NCBI RefSeq assembly: GCF_021391675.1
Contig: NZ_CP090095.1
Coordinates: 2,795,501 to 2,859,500, forward strand
Direction: 5' to 3'
Source: Neorhizobium galegae
GTDB taxonomy: Bacteria; Pseudomonadota; Alphaproteobacteria; Rhizobiales; Rhizobiaceae
Length of the DNA stretch: 64,000 nucleotides
Position numbers and translations under genes: made by a program. Each line of letters starts with the position of its first letter. Position 1 is the stretch's first letter. Positions 38,960 through 47,814 of the stretch are shown piece after piece. The notes under the pieces were generated by a model. It worked only from the letters and a program-made list of their open reading frames with translations, did not search any database and was not told where the DNA came from.

Positions 38960-39069
38960 AGCTGGCGCGCTTCGGCGACGTCCCTGTCGTCTGTGCCGGC
39001 TGTTCCCCTCTGGAGGTTTTGACCTTCACAATTATTGGGCCTCGGAGCGATCCGGCGGCCCATTTTTTT
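38960..39069 (+). ncRNA. AbcR-family small RNA, second copy
   Basis: About 110 bases. It shares the block GCTGTTCCCCTCTGGAGG (38999-39016), GACCTTCACA and the terminator hairpin GGGCCTCGGA/TCCGGCGGCCC (39037-39061) plus seven T with the first copy. Its 5' half differs: the CCTCCC seed of copy one is absent and replaced by CGTCCCTGTCGTCTGTGCC. It is therefore a diverged paralogue with partly different targets. It ends 88 bases before the ArsR-type gene, matching the tandem abcR arrangement described in S. meliloti and Agrobacterium. Confidence 0.82.
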
Positions 39070-39125
39070 ACAATCTCCCATTCCTGCGCAAACCGCTCCC
39101 TTTAAATCGTCTTCCGACGATCTAT

Positions 39126-39145
39126 ATATCGAGAAACTCCGATAT
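39126..39145. promoter_or_regulatory. Candidate operator of the ArsR-type regulator
   Basis: ATATCG (39126-39131) and CGATAT (39140-39145) are perfect inverted repeats with an 8-base spacer, ending 12 bases before the regulator's start codon. The position suggests autorepression of this gene and the following reductase. Confidence 0.55.
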
Positions 39146-39157
39146 TGGATCCTCATC

Positions 39158-39454
39158 ATGGACAAGACGGAAATTCTGAAAGCGCTGGCGCATCCGGTCC
39201 GGGTCGAATTCCTGGAATGGATGAAGGAGCCGGAACGTCATTTTTGCGATCAGGCGCACCCGCTCGAAATGGGCATCTGCGCCAGCCAGTTCGAAAAACG
39301 CTGCGGCCTCTCCCAATCCACGGTCTCGGCGCATCTTTCGACGCTTGAGAAAGCCCGCCTGGTGAAAATCGACCGGGTCGGCCAATGGGCATTCTACCAC
39401 CGCGACGAAAAAACCATCGCGGCCTTCCTCGACGATCTCAGATCGACCCTCTGA
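39158..39454 (+). CDS. ArsR family winged-helix regulator
   Basis: The 98-residue product is a compact ArsR-type repressor: ILKALAHPVRVEFLEWMKEPERHF at residues 6-29, and the recognition helix in FEKRCGLSQSTVSAHLSTLEKARLVKIDRVGQWAFY. Two cysteines (FCDQ, MGICAS) in the N-terminal half could act as a redox or electrophile switch. It lies 38 bases before an old yellow enzyme gene; ArsR-type or TetR-type repressors that sense electrophiles commonly control such reductases. The start at 39158 was chosen because the upstream frame runs through the sRNA terminator. Confidence 0.88.
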   Translation: MDKTEILKALAHPVRVEFLEWMKEPERHFCDQAHPLEMGICASQFEKRCGLSQSTVSAHLSTLEKARLVKIDRVGQWAFYHRDEKTIAAFLDDLRSTL

Positions 39455-39492
39455 TCCCCCGCCTCTCCTCCCAACAGCATAAGGAATTTCCA

Positions 39493-40614
39493 ATGGCCAG
39501 TATTTTTGATCCGACCAGGTTCGGCGACATCGAACTTGCCAACCGCGTCGTCATGGCTCCCCTGACACGCAACCGCTCGCCGAAGGCGATCCCCAACGAC
39601 CTCAACGTCACCTATTACGAACAGCGCGCCACTGCCGGGCTGATTGTCACCGAAGGCACGCCGGTCAGCCAGCAGGGCCAGGGTTATGCGGACGTACCGG
39701 GCCTTTATCTGCCGCAGGCGATCGAAGGCTGGAAGAAGGTGACGGATGCCGTTCACCGCAAGGGCGGCAAGATCGTCACCCAGATCTGGCATGTCGGCCG
39801 CGTCTCGCACGTCTCGCTGCAGCCGAACGGCGGCGCTCCGGTTGCTCCCTCGGCCATTCCGGCCGGCGGCAAGACCTATATCACCAATCCGGATGGCAGC
39901 GGCGCCTTCGTCGATACGTCCGCTCCCCGCGCGCTCGAACATGCGGAAATCGCCGGAATCGTCAGTGATTTCGCCAAGGGCGCCCGCGCCGCGATCGACG
40001 CCGGTTTCGACGGCATCGAAATCCACGGCGCCAACGGCTATCTGATCGACCAGTTCCTGAGGTCGGGCGCCAACCAGCGCACGGACGAATACGGCGGCTC
40101 GATCGAGAATCGGGTACGGTTCCTGGTGGAAGTCGTCGATGCGGTGACCAAGGAAATCGGCGCCGGTCGCGTCGGCATCCGCCTGTCGCCGGTAACACCG
40201 GCCAACGGCGTCAGCGATCCCGATCCGCAGGCCGTCTTCAACTATGTCGTCGAGCAGCTCGGACCGCGCGGCCTCTCCTTCATCCACGTGATCGAAGGTG
40301 CCACCGGCGGCGACCGCGCCTTTTTCCAGGGCGACAAGCCCTTCGATTACCAGGAACTGAAGGATATCTACCGCAAGGCCGGCGGCAAGGGCGGCTGGCT
40401 CGTCAACAACGGTTATGACCGCGAAAGCGCCTCCAAGGCCGTCGAAAGCGGTTATGCCGACGCTGTCGCCTTCGGCAAGCACTTCCTCGCCAACCCGGAT
40501 CTCGTCCAGCGCTTCAAGGACAATGCGCCGCTCAACGAGGCCGACAAGTCCACCTTCTACGGCGGCGGCGCCAAGGGCTATACCGACTACCCGGCGCTCG
40601 AAGCGGTCGCCTGA
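39493..40614 (+). CDS. Old yellow enzyme family alkene reductase (NemA-like)
   Basis: The 373-residue product is an FMN-dependent alpha/beta barrel reductase. MAPLTRNRS near residue 20, the catalytic pair in EIHGANGYLIDQFL (His and Asn), SGANQRTDEYGGSIENRVRF and the C-terminal GYADAVAFGKHFLANPDL are the family hallmarks. These enzymes reduce activated alkenes, quinones and nitro compounds such as N-ethylmaleimide using NAD(P)H. It is probably induced by electrophiles through the upstream ArsR-type gene. A strong terminator follows. Confidence 0.95.
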   Translation: MASIFDPTRFGDIELANRVVMAPLTRNRSPKAIPNDLNVTYYEQRATAGLIVTEGTPVSQQGQGYADVPGLYLPQAIEGWKKVTDAVHRKGGKIVTQIWHVGRVSHVSLQPNGGAPVAPSAIPAGGKTYITNPDGSGAFVDTSAPRALEHAEIAGIVSDFAKGARAAIDAGFDGIEIHGANGYLIDQFLRSGANQRTDEYGGSIENRVRFLVEVVDAVTKEIGAGRVGIRLSPVTPANGVSDPDPQAVFNYVVEQLGPRGLSFIHVIEGATGGDRAFFQGDKPFDYQELKDIYRKAGGKGGWLVNNGYDRESASKAVESGYADAVAFGKHFLANPDLVQRFKDNAPLNEADKSTFYGGGAKGYTDYPALEAVA

Positions 40615-40621
40615 TTGAAAC

Positions 40622-40657
40622 AGAGAAGGGGCCGCGCCCACTGGCGGCCCCTTCTCT
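40622..40657 (+). terminator. Strong terminator after the reductase gene
   Basis: AGAGAAGGGGCCGC (40622-40635) and GCGGCCCCTTCTCT (40644-40657) pair perfectly over 14 bases with an 8-base loop. The stem ends in CTTCTCTTG, moderately T-rich on the plus strand. Confidence 0.75.
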
Positions 40658-40782
40658 TGCTGCCCACATGGCGATCTTCAGAAACATCACGGCGGCGCCG
40701 CTCTATATGTCGCGCCGAAAGTTGAAACGGGCACGCAAATGTCGGCCCGAGATACGCGATGCGAACGCGACAAAGGAGGGCG

Positions 40783-42606
40783 TCATCCAGCCTTCCGAAG
40801 AGCATATGCCTGGCTCTGGGTCCCGTCACTGATCCTGAACTGACCGAGGAGCTGCCGCAGCGTAGAGCTCTCGTTCGCAAGAGATGCAGACGCCGCACTT
40901 GTCTCTTCGACCATCGCCGCGTTCTGTTGCGTCGTATGGTCCAGGCTGTTAACCGCGGTATTGATTTCGGCCAACCCCAACGATTGTTCGCGAGCGGACA
41001 TGGCGATCGCATCGACGTGTTGGTTCATCGTGACAATCAGACCGCCAATCTTTTTCAACGCTTCGCCAGTCTTTGAGACGAGTTCGACCCCGCGCGCCAC
41101 CTCTCCGGTGGACGTCTGAATAAGGGCTTTTATTTCCTTGGCGGCCCGGGCGGAGCGCTGTGCCAGCTCTCGGACTTCCTGTGCCACAACGGCAAATCCC
41201 TTGCCTGCCTCCCCCGCGCGCGCAGCCTCTACGCCGGCGTTGAGAGCGAGCAAATTGGTTTGGAAGGCAATCTCGTCGATCACGCCGATGATGCTGGAGA
41301 TCTGATCGGATGATTGCTCGATCCGGCTCATGGCCTGAACGGCCTGGCTGACAATTTCGCCGGATGTCGCCGCACCGGCATTGGCGTCAACGGCGACGCT
41401 GCGCGCCTCCTCGGCGCGTTTGGAAGCGGAGGCGACATTCGCCGTAATTTCATCGAGGGCCGCCGCCGTCTGCTCAAGGGCGGAGGCCTGTTGCTCGGTG
41501 CGTCTGGCAAGATCGTTTGCGCTGTTGGCGATCTCACTCGAACCGCTGTCCATACTGACGGCAACCCCTGACACTTTGGCGAAAGTCTCGCGCAGTTGAG
41601 TGGCGGCGCCGTTGAAATCCCGACGCAACCCCTCGAAATCACGATCGAACGTTTCGCTGATCTGAACCGTGAGATCGCCGTGGGCCAATTGGTCCAGCCC
41701 CGTCGCCAACCCCTTGGTCGCCTGTAGCATGGCCGCGGCCCGAGCCCGGTCTGCATGCTCACGGCCCAGCCGCTCGGCTTCGGATACCGCCCGAGTTGTT
41801 TCCCTTTCCTCGTCAGCCGCGATTTTCGCCAGGGCGGTCTGCCGGAAGACCTCAACGGCACCGGCCATAGAGCCGATCTCGTCGGCGCGCTCCGAATAGG
41901 GAATATCCGAATCCGTATCCCCGGCAGCCAACACCGTCATGGATTTCGTGATGTTTCTGATTGGGCGTGCGATCTCGACCGCAACATACGAAATGGCGCC
42001 TGCAACGATGGTGAGAACCACCGTCGCCAAGATCGAAGTAGTCCAGAAAATTGACGAGTACGTCGATTGGCTGCTTTCGTAGGATGCCTCGGAGCCCTTC
42101 ACGTTGATGCCCAGGAGCTCGCTGGCTGACCCCTCCGCCTTTTCGACAATTGGCTCCATCTCTTTGTAGAAGATAGCCTTGGCGTCGTCGTTGTCATTCT
42201 TGCGCGACTTCTCGAGCATTGGCTGCGCAGCTCTGTCGTAGTTGGCGGCAAGCTTCTCGATCTCGGCAAGCAGCTCTGCCTCCCGAGGGGAGGAAATGAG
42301 CGGACGATATGCTTCAATGGCATTCTTTTGCCGAGACTGTTGGGCGGAGATCTGTTTTTCCGCCGCGGCAATTGCTTCGTCGCTGATCGACATAATATGA
42401 TTGGCGTATGCGAATTTCATGCGCTCAAGTTCGAAGAGAATATTACGGGTTACCGAAACGCTCGGGAGCCAGTTCTTGGCGATCGCCGCAGTGTCCTCGT
42501 TTACCTGCTGAACACTTCGAAGAGAGAAAACCGCAAACAGAAGGAAGATAGCTGCGAATGACACGTTGATAAGGATCAGCGTCGTCTTAACTTGTGGCCT
42601 GCGCAT
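40783..42606 (-). CDS. Methyl-accepting chemotaxis protein
   Basis: The 607-residue receptor has a first membrane helix (about 8-30), a periplasmic four-helix-bundle sensor (30-186, 4HB-type), a second helix (about 187-210), HAMP (about 211-263), a second HAMP-like stretch and a long cytoplasmic coiled coil with the signalling hairpin tip IDEIAFQTNLLALNAGVEAARAGEAGKGFAVVAQEVRELAQRSA. Flanking methylation helices are present. It passes ligand binding to CheA/CheW; the ligand is unknown. No chemotaxis genes are near, so this is an orphan receptor, and its flanking DNA is more A+T-rich than usual here. Confidence 0.95.
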   Translation of the reverse strand: MRRPQVKTTLILINVSFAAIFLLFAVFSLRSVQQVNEDTAAIAKNWLPSVSVTRNILFELERMKFAYANHIMSISDEAIAAAEKQISAQQSRQKNAIEAYRPLISSPREAELLAEIEKLAANYDRAAQPMLEKSRKNDNDDAKAIFYKEMEPIVEKAEGSASELLGINVKGSEASYESSQSTYSSIFWTTSILATVVLTIVAGAISYVAVEIARPIRNITKSMTVLAAGDTDSDIPYSERADEIGSMAGAVEVFRQTALAKIAADEERETTRAVSEAERLGREHADRARAAAMLQATKGLATGLDQLAHGDLTVQISETFDRDFEGLRRDFNGAATQLRETFAKVSGVAVSMDSGSSEIANSANDLARRTEQQASALEQTAAALDEITANVASASKRAEEARSVAVDANAGAATSGEIVSQAVQAMSRIEQSSDQISSIIGVIDEIAFQTNLLALNAGVEAARAGEAGKGFAVVAQEVRELAQRSARAAKEIKALIQTSTGEVARGVELVSKTGEALKKIGGLIVTMNQHVDAIAMSAREQSLGLAEINTAVNSLDHTTQQNAAMVEETSAASASLANESSTLRQLLGQFRISDGTQSQAYALRKAG

Positions 42607-42923
42607 GCAATCTCCTTTGGATTGACTAGGCTACGTCGTCAGACTTAGCTTTCGGTAAGAATACACTAATATTAACAACCGTAATTTAAAGAACGATGAA
42701 TTACCGACACAGTCGATCTGGCCAGCAGGGCCGGCACGGCCACATAAAAAACATCGGTCGTATCGCTGCCATGCGCACCGGGATCGGCCTCCGTTTGTGG
42801 TCGTTCAGATCCTCATCGTTGATATCGATCGAAACGGCTCGACGCGCTTGCCTTGGGCTCCGCTGAGACGACAGGAGCGCGCTCAAACCGCGGCCGCGTT
42901 AGTGTCCTTGGCGCACCCCGCAC
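42607..42923. other. Intergenic region upstream of the chemoreceptor
   Basis: No convincing gene in these 317 bases. They hold the chemoreceptor's promoter. An inverted repeat GTAATT (42681-42686)/AATTAC (42699-42704) is present in an A+T-rich part. Frames here lack coding character. Confidence 0.5.
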
Positions 42924-43187
42924 CTAGCGGGCGTCAGCCCCCTCGTCGCCATCCATGACCTCCGCCTCGGGCCGGTCGCCACCCTCGCTGTATTCGTTGT
43001 GCCAGATGCCCTTTTCATCCTGCCAGCTGATCTCTTCCGGCTCTCCGCCCACCTGCTGCTCGGCCGCAACGATGCGCGCCGCCTGCAAGGCGTCGGAATG
43101 GCTGGGAAAAGTTTCCGAATAGACGTCGCCCTGGCGATAGGCCCAGCCGCCGTCATGCGGCACGACTTTATAGGTAACCTTGGTCAT
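42924..43187 (-). CDS. DUF2188 family small protein
   Basis: The 87-residue product matches DUF2188: TYKVVPHDGGWAYRQGDVYSETFPSHSDALQAARIVAAEQ is the usual core, followed by an acidic tail. The fold is small and soluble; the function is unknown. GGAGGGAG just before the ATG is a strong ribosome site. It stands alone between the chemoreceptor and the antiporter, divergent from the latter. Confidence 0.85.
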   Translation of the reverse strand: MTKVTYKVVPHDGGWAYRQGDVYSETFPSHSDALQAARIVAAEQQVGGEPEEISWQDEKGIWHNEYSEGGDRPEAEVMDGDEGADAR

Positions 43188-43420
43188 ACTCCCTCCTGTC
43201 TTTCACGGCTGCCTCGATCCATTCGGATCCTTATCCTGTCGCGGCACCGGGGTGAGAAATTGAAAAAGGTGCCACGAAGTTCCAAGCCACATCGCAAATC
43301 ACGTCGTAAATTATGGCATCAAAGGCCGCCGACCGCAAATCCTCGAGGCGAAAACGGAACCTTGCTTGACGCCGCAGGTTGCCGCCTTGGATTGTCATGG
43401 ACCAAGGTCAGGAGTGGAAT

Positions 43421-44524
43421 GTGGGTTTGTTGTCTCTGCTGAAGCAGGAAAGATTTCTCATCGTTGCGCTGGCCGCAGGCTTCGTCGCCTATTCCGTCGA
43501 ACATTCCGTGCTCCAGGCCGGCAAGACGGCTTCGCTGATCGCCGCCGCCGTCCTGATCGGCATCATCATCCTCGCCTCCACCCGCGTCGCCCACCATGCC
43601 GAAGTGCTCGCCCGCAAGGTTGGCGACCCCTACGGCACGATGATCCTGACGCTGTCGGCAGTGGCGGTCGAAGTGCTGATCCTCGCCATCATGATGGGCA
43701 ATACCAGCTCGCCCACCCTGGTGCGCGACACGATCTATGCGGCGGTCATGCTGGACATCAACGGCATCCTTGGCCTCGCCGCCCTGCTCGGCGGCCTGCG
43801 CCATGGCGAGCAGCCCTACAACGACGATTCCAGCCGCACCTACAGCGTGATGATCCTGACGGCCATGAGCATTTCCATGATCGTCCCGGAGTTCATTCCC
43901 GGCGACCGCTGGCATTATTATTCCGCCTTCACGATCTGCGCGATGATCGCGCTCTATGCGGTCTTCCTGAAGATGCAGGTCGGTCCGCACAGCTATTTCT
44001 TCAGCTACACCTATCCGCGCGCCAAGCCGGCAACCGGCGGCGAAACGCCGAAAGAGGAAGCCGAACACGAATCCGCGACGATCTCGATCGGCATCATCCT
44101 TGTCGGCGTCCTGATCATCGGCTTCCTCGCCGAATTCATGTCCACCCTCATGAATGCCGGGCTGGAGGGCAGCGGCGCACCGCTGACATTGATGGCTGTC
44201 GTGGTTGCGGCGATTTCCGCAGCGCCCGAAATCCTGACCGCACTGCGCGCGGCACTGCGCAACCGCATGCAGTCCGTCGTCAACATCGCCATGGGAGCCT
44301 CGCTCTCGACCGTCATCCTCACCGTGCCCGTGATGGAGAGCATCGCGCTCTACAGCGGCCAGCCCTTCGTCATGGCAATGACCCCGGTTCAGACCGTCAT
44401 GGTCGCCGTCACCCTGATCGCCGCCGCGATCAACCTCAACGACGGGCAGACCAACGCCATCGAAGGCATGACCCATTTCGTTCTTTTCGCCACCTTCGTG
44501 ATGCTGACGGCGCTGGGCCTCTAG
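43421..44524 (+). CDS. Calcium:proton antiporter (ChaA/CAX-like)
   Basis: The 367-residue product has about 11 membrane helices and two repeats of the cation/Ca2+ exchanger type: LTLSAVAVEVLILAIMMGN in the first half and VVAAISAAPEILTALRAALRNRMQSVVNIAMGASLSTVILTVPVME in the second, which carry the acidic and polar residues that bind cation. It exchanges Ca2+ (or Na+/K+) for protons in the inner membrane. The GTG at 43421 is preferred because AGGAG lies 6 bases ahead; an ATG at 43397 would add eight residues and has no ribosome site. It is a single gene. Confidence 0.9.
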   Translation: MGLLSLLKQERFLIVALAAGFVAYSVEHSVLQAGKTASLIAAAVLIGIIILASTRVAHHAEVLARKVGDPYGTMILTLSAVAVEVLILAIMMGNTSSPTLVRDTIYAAVMLDINGILGLAALLGGLRHGEQPYNDDSSRTYSVMILTAMSISMIVPEFIPGDRWHYYSAFTICAMIALYAVFLKMQVGPHSYFFSYTYPRAKPATGGETPKEEAEHESATISIGIILVGVLIIGFLAEFMSTLMNAGLEGSGAPLTLMAVVVAAISAAPEILTALRAALRNRMQSVVNIAMGASLSTVILTVPVMESIALYSGQPFVMAMTPVQTVMVAVTLIAAAINLNDGQTNAIEGMTHFVLFATFVMLTALGL

Positions 44525-44693
44525 GCAAAAGAGATTCCACATCAAAGGCTTGCGCGCGACAACGGAATCGGATCGGGAAGAGGTTGAATCAATGTCTGAA
44601 ATATGGTCGTGTCCGCCGCGGCGAAGGCCGGTTTCCCAGCCGGCCGTCCAGCAATGGGCGCGATCACCGTGTTGCGCATGAAGGAGATTTCAA

Positions 44694-45812
44694 ATGTCTA
44701 CACCTCCCTACAGAGCCGACCACGTCGGTTCGCTGCTGCGTCCCGCTTCCGTCAAGGAAGCCCGCAAGAAGTTCTATGAAGACAAGAGCATTTCCGCAGA
44801 CGAATTGAAGGCCGTCGAAGACGAAGGCATTCGGGAACTCGTCAAGCTGCAGGAAAGCGTCGGCCTGAAGGTCGTGACCGACGGCGAAGCCCGTCGCCAT
44901 TTCTGGCACTACGACTTCCTCGGCCTGCTCGACGGCATGGAATTCGTCACCCGCGAAGCCCACAAGGGCGTCACCTTCCACGGCGTCAAACTGCCGCCGA
45001 CCTTTCCGACCATCAACGGCAAGCTCGACTTCCCGGATGATCATCCGCATCTGGAACACTTCAAGTTCCTCGCCGCCAACACCAAGGTGACGCCGAAGAT
45101 CTCCATCCCCGGCCCGAGCGTCGCCCATTACCGCACCGCCCGCGCCGACGTGACCTATCCGGAATACCAGGACCAGGAAGCGCTCTTCGCAGCTCTCGCC
45201 CGCACCTATGCCAAGGCCGTGCAAAAGTTCTACGAGGCCGGGTGCCGCTACCTGCAGATGGACGACATCTACTTCGCCTATCTCGGCGACGAGAAGCAGC
45301 GCGCGATGAAGCGCGAGGAAGGCTACGATCCGGACTGGTTGATCGAGAAATACGCATTGACCATGCATGAAGCGATCAAGGACCGTCCGAAGGACATGCT
45401 GATCGGCATGCATATGTGCCGCGGCAACTTCCGCTCTACCTGGGCGGCCGAAGGCGGTTATGATGCGGCGGCCGACGCCATCTTCAACAAGACCGGCGTC
45501 GACATGTTCTTCATGGAATACGACACCGAGCGTTCCGGCGGCCTGCAGCCGCTGAGCCTGCTCCAGAAGGGTTCGAAGCAGCGCGTCTATCCTGGCTTCA
45601 TCACCACCAAGACCGGTGAGCTCGAAACCCTCGACAGCCTCCGTCGCCACTTCGACGAAGCCTCCAAGTTCGTCGATATCGACCAGCTCGGCATCGCGCC
45701 GCAATGCGGTTTCGCCTCGACCGAGGAAGGCAACTCGATCACCGAGGACGACCAGAAGCGCAAGCTCGAACTCGTCGTCCAGACCGCCGAAGCCATCTGG
45801 GGCACGGCCTGA
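44694..45812 (+). CDS. Cobalamin-independent methionine synthase-like (MetE C-terminal family) protein
   Basis: The 372-residue product matches the stand-alone form of the MetE C-terminal catalytic barrel: it starts YRADHVGSLLRPASVKEAR, and conserved residues appear in YLQMDDIYFAYLGD, HMCRGNFRS and APQCGFASTEEGN, which supply the zinc ligands and homocysteine pocket. Stand-alone members may use methyl donors other than methyltetrahydrofolate, so exact activity is open. GAAGGAGATTTC lies before the ATG. The leader has a hairpin (GGCCGG 44626-44631 / CCGGCC 44640-44645). No other methionine genes are near. Confidence 0.88.
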   Translation: MSTPPYRADHVGSLLRPASVKEARKKFYEDKSISADELKAVEDEGIRELVKLQESVGLKVVTDGEARRHFWHYDFLGLLDGMEFVTREAHKGVTFHGVKLPPTFPTINGKLDFPDDHPHLEHFKFLAANTKVTPKISIPGPSVAHYRTARADVTYPEYQDQEALFAALARTYAKAVQKFYEAGCRYLQMDDIYFAYLGDEKQRAMKREEGYDPDWLIEKYALTMHEAIKDRPKDMLIGMHMCRGNFRSTWAAEGGYDAAADAIFNKTGVDMFFMEYDTERSGGLQPLSLLQKGSKQRVYPGFITTKTGELETLDSLRRHFDEASKFVDIDQLGIAPQCGFASTEEGNSITEDDQKRKLELVVQTAEAIWGTA

Positions 45813-45918
45813 TCTGATATTCGTGGGCCGCGGGTCGAATAACCCGCGGCCGCCACTTGAGAAATCGTTGTTCTAGCTTAGGTTCCTATTCGGATTTAAC
45901 CCGAGGGAGACTGGAACA

Positions 45919-46341
45919 ATGGGTATTTTCGACAAGATTAAGAATGCAATTTGGGGCGCAGATGAAGCAGCACCGGCCGCCGAACCTCTGAAACCGGCCG
46001 CTCCGGTTTCGGCGTCCGCCGCCCCGGCGTCCAATCCGACGCCCATCCCTTCGGCAACGCCGTCGGCCCCTTCCCCGTCGGGCGCCGTCGACATCACGCC
46101 CATACTCGACGCCGCCGTCAAGAAAAGCGGCCAGAAGCTCGATTGGCGCAAGTCGATCGTCGACCTGATGAAGGCGCTCGATCTCGATTCCAGCCTTACG
46201 GCCCGCAAGGAACTGGCCGCCGAGCTGCACTATAGCGGCGATACCAACGACTCCGCGACAATGAACGTCTGGCTGCACAAGGCGCTGATGAAGAAACTCG
46301 CCGAAAACGGCGGCAAGGTTCCGGCTGACCTCGCCGACTGA
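45919..46341 (+). CDS. DUF3597 protein
   Basis: The 140-residue product starts MGIFDKIKNAIWG, has a long Ala/Pro/Ser-rich disordered stretch (about 15-55) and ends in a conserved DUF3597 domain (VDITPILDAAVKKSGQKLDWRKSIVDLMKALDLDSSL...AELHYSGDTNDSATMNVWLHKALMKKL). The domain is LysM-like in organisation in some annotations, but its function is unknown. It has no signal peptide. A GAGGGAGA ribosome site precedes the start, and a terminator follows, so it forms its own transcription unit. Confidence 0.88.
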   Translation: MGIFDKIKNAIWGADEAAPAAEPLKPAAPVSASAAPASNPTPIPSATPSAPSPSGAVDITPILDAAVKKSGQKLDWRKSIVDLMKALDLDSSLTARKELAAELHYSGDTNDSATMNVWLHKALMKKLAENGGKVPADLAD

Positions 46342-46365
46342 TCCGCAACCTCGTCCGAACGCACG

Positions 46366-46391
46366 AAGCCCGCTCTCACCGGCGGGCTTTT
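46366..46391 (+). terminator. Terminator after the DUF3597 gene
   Basis: AAGCCCGC (46366-46373) pairs with GCGGGCTT (46382-46389) and TTTTG follows. It is a normal rho-independent terminator for the plus strand. Confidence 0.75.
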
Positions 46392-46548
46392 GTTCGCGAC
46401 CCGTCAATAAAATAATCTTGAACGAACTGTGTACGGCGCTTGCCGATGAACGCCCTAGATGAAGGCCATTGCCAGATACTCCTTCGCCGCGCGGGAGTGT
46501 CGTTGCAGGCCTCGGCGGGTAATCCGCCCCATTGAAAGGGAGTCCATG

Positions 46549-47775
46549 ATGAAACGCCTCAGTCTTCTCGTGACCGGTTCGGCCCTCTCGCTTGCCTTGT
46601 TGGCCGGCCCCGTTCCAGCTCAGAACGCCGGTCAACCCGCAGAAACCAAAACGCCGAACGCCCGCGACCAGAAACCCGCATTCGCCAACCAGACGCGCGC
46701 GCCGCAGCCCGCCCGGATGCCGAAGATCGCCCAGGAGGTGGTTGCCGACGGCCTGCCGCATCTCTGGGCTATGGAGTTTCTGCCCGACGGCCGGATGCTG
46801 GTGACGGCCAAGCAGGGCGCCATGCACATCATCTCGGACGAAGGCGAGGCCGGGCCGAAAATCGAGGGCGTACCGAACGTGCTTTCCGGCGGCCAGGGCG
46901 GTCTGCTCGACGTGGCGCTTGCCCCGGACTTTGCGACCTCCGGCACGATCTTCTTTTCCTTCTCCGAACAGCGGGATGACGGCAACGGCACCTCGGTCGC
47001 TTCGGCCAGGCTCGTCCCGGACGCCCGAGGCGGCGGCAGGCTGGAAAATCTCGAAGTCATCTTCCGCCAGATGCCGAGCTATGACGGCAACAAGCATTTC
47101 GGCTCACGCCTGGTCTTCGGCCCGAACAAGGAACTCTACGTGACCGTCGGCGAGCGTTCCGATCCACAGCCACGCGTGCAGGCCCAGGACATCGCGAGCG
47201 GCCTCGGCAAGGTCTTTCGCATCGACGTGAACGGCAAGGCCCTGCCCGACAATCCGTTCGTCAACCGGCAGGGCGCCCTGCCGGAAATCTGGTCGCTCGG
47301 CCACCGCAACCTGCAGTCCGCCACCCTCGACGGACAGGGCCGTCTCTGGACCGTCGAGCACGGACCGCGCGGCGGCGACGAACTGAACCGCCCGGAAGCC
47401 GGCAAGAATTACGGCTGGCCGGAGGTCACCTACGGCATCGACTATAGCGGCAGGCCGATCGGCAAGGGCATCACCGCCATGAAGGAGACCGAACAGCCGG
47501 TCTATTTCTGGGACCCGGTCATTGCCCCGTCCGGCATGGCCTATTACGACGGCGACGCCATTCCGGAATGGAAGAATTCCTTCCTGATCGGCGGCCTCGT
47601 CGCCCAGGGCATCGTGGTCGTCCACATGGACGGCGACAAGGTGGCCTATGAGGAACGCGTACCGCTCGGCGCCCGCATCCGCGACGTCAAGGTCGGCCCC
47701 GACGGCGCCGTCTATGCGGTTACCGAACAACGCGGCGGCGGAGAGTCGACGATCGTGAAACTGACCAAGAGCTGA
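46549..47775 (+). CDS. PQQ-dependent sugar dehydrogenase family protein (secreted)
   Basis: The 408-residue product begins with a signal peptide (SLLVTGSALSLALLAGPVPAQ, cleavage after about residue 24). The rest is a six-bladed beta-propeller of the soluble aldose dehydrogenase (Asd/YliI) type: LPHLWAMEFLPDGRMLVTAKQGAM, GGLLDVALAPDF, HFGSRLVFGPNKELYVTVGER, and WTVEHGPRGGDELNRPEAGKNYGWP are the conserved segments for PQQ and sugar contacts. It probably oxidises aldose sugars in the periplasm. An ATG one codon earlier (46546) is equally possible; GGGAG precedes both. Confidence 0.9.
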   Translation: MKRLSLLVTGSALSLALLAGPVPAQNAGQPAETKTPNARDQKPAFANQTRAPQPARMPKIAQEVVADGLPHLWAMEFLPDGRMLVTAKQGAMHIISDEGEAGPKIEGVPNVLSGGQGGLLDVALAPDFATSGTIFFSFSEQRDDGNGTSVASARLVPDARGGGRLENLEVIFRQMPSYDGNKHFGSRLVFGPNKELYVTVGERSDPQPRVQAQDIASGLGKVFRIDVNGKALPDNPFVNRQGALPEIWSLGHRNLQSATLDGQGRLWTVEHGPRGGDELNRPEAGKNYGWPEVTYGIDYSGRPIGKGITAMKETEQPVYFWDPVIAPSGMAYYDGDAIPEWKNSFLIGGLVAQGIVVVHMDGDKVAYEERVPLGARIRDVKVGPDGAVYAVTEQRGGGESTIVKLTKS

Positions 47776-47814
47776 TGGGGCAATTCGGCGGGCGGCGCTC
47801 CACCGCCCCCTCAC

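Noticed and set aside
42701..42886. 61-codon minus-strand frame upstream of the chemoreceptor
   Set aside because: No ribosome site and no recognisable sequence; likely non-coding.
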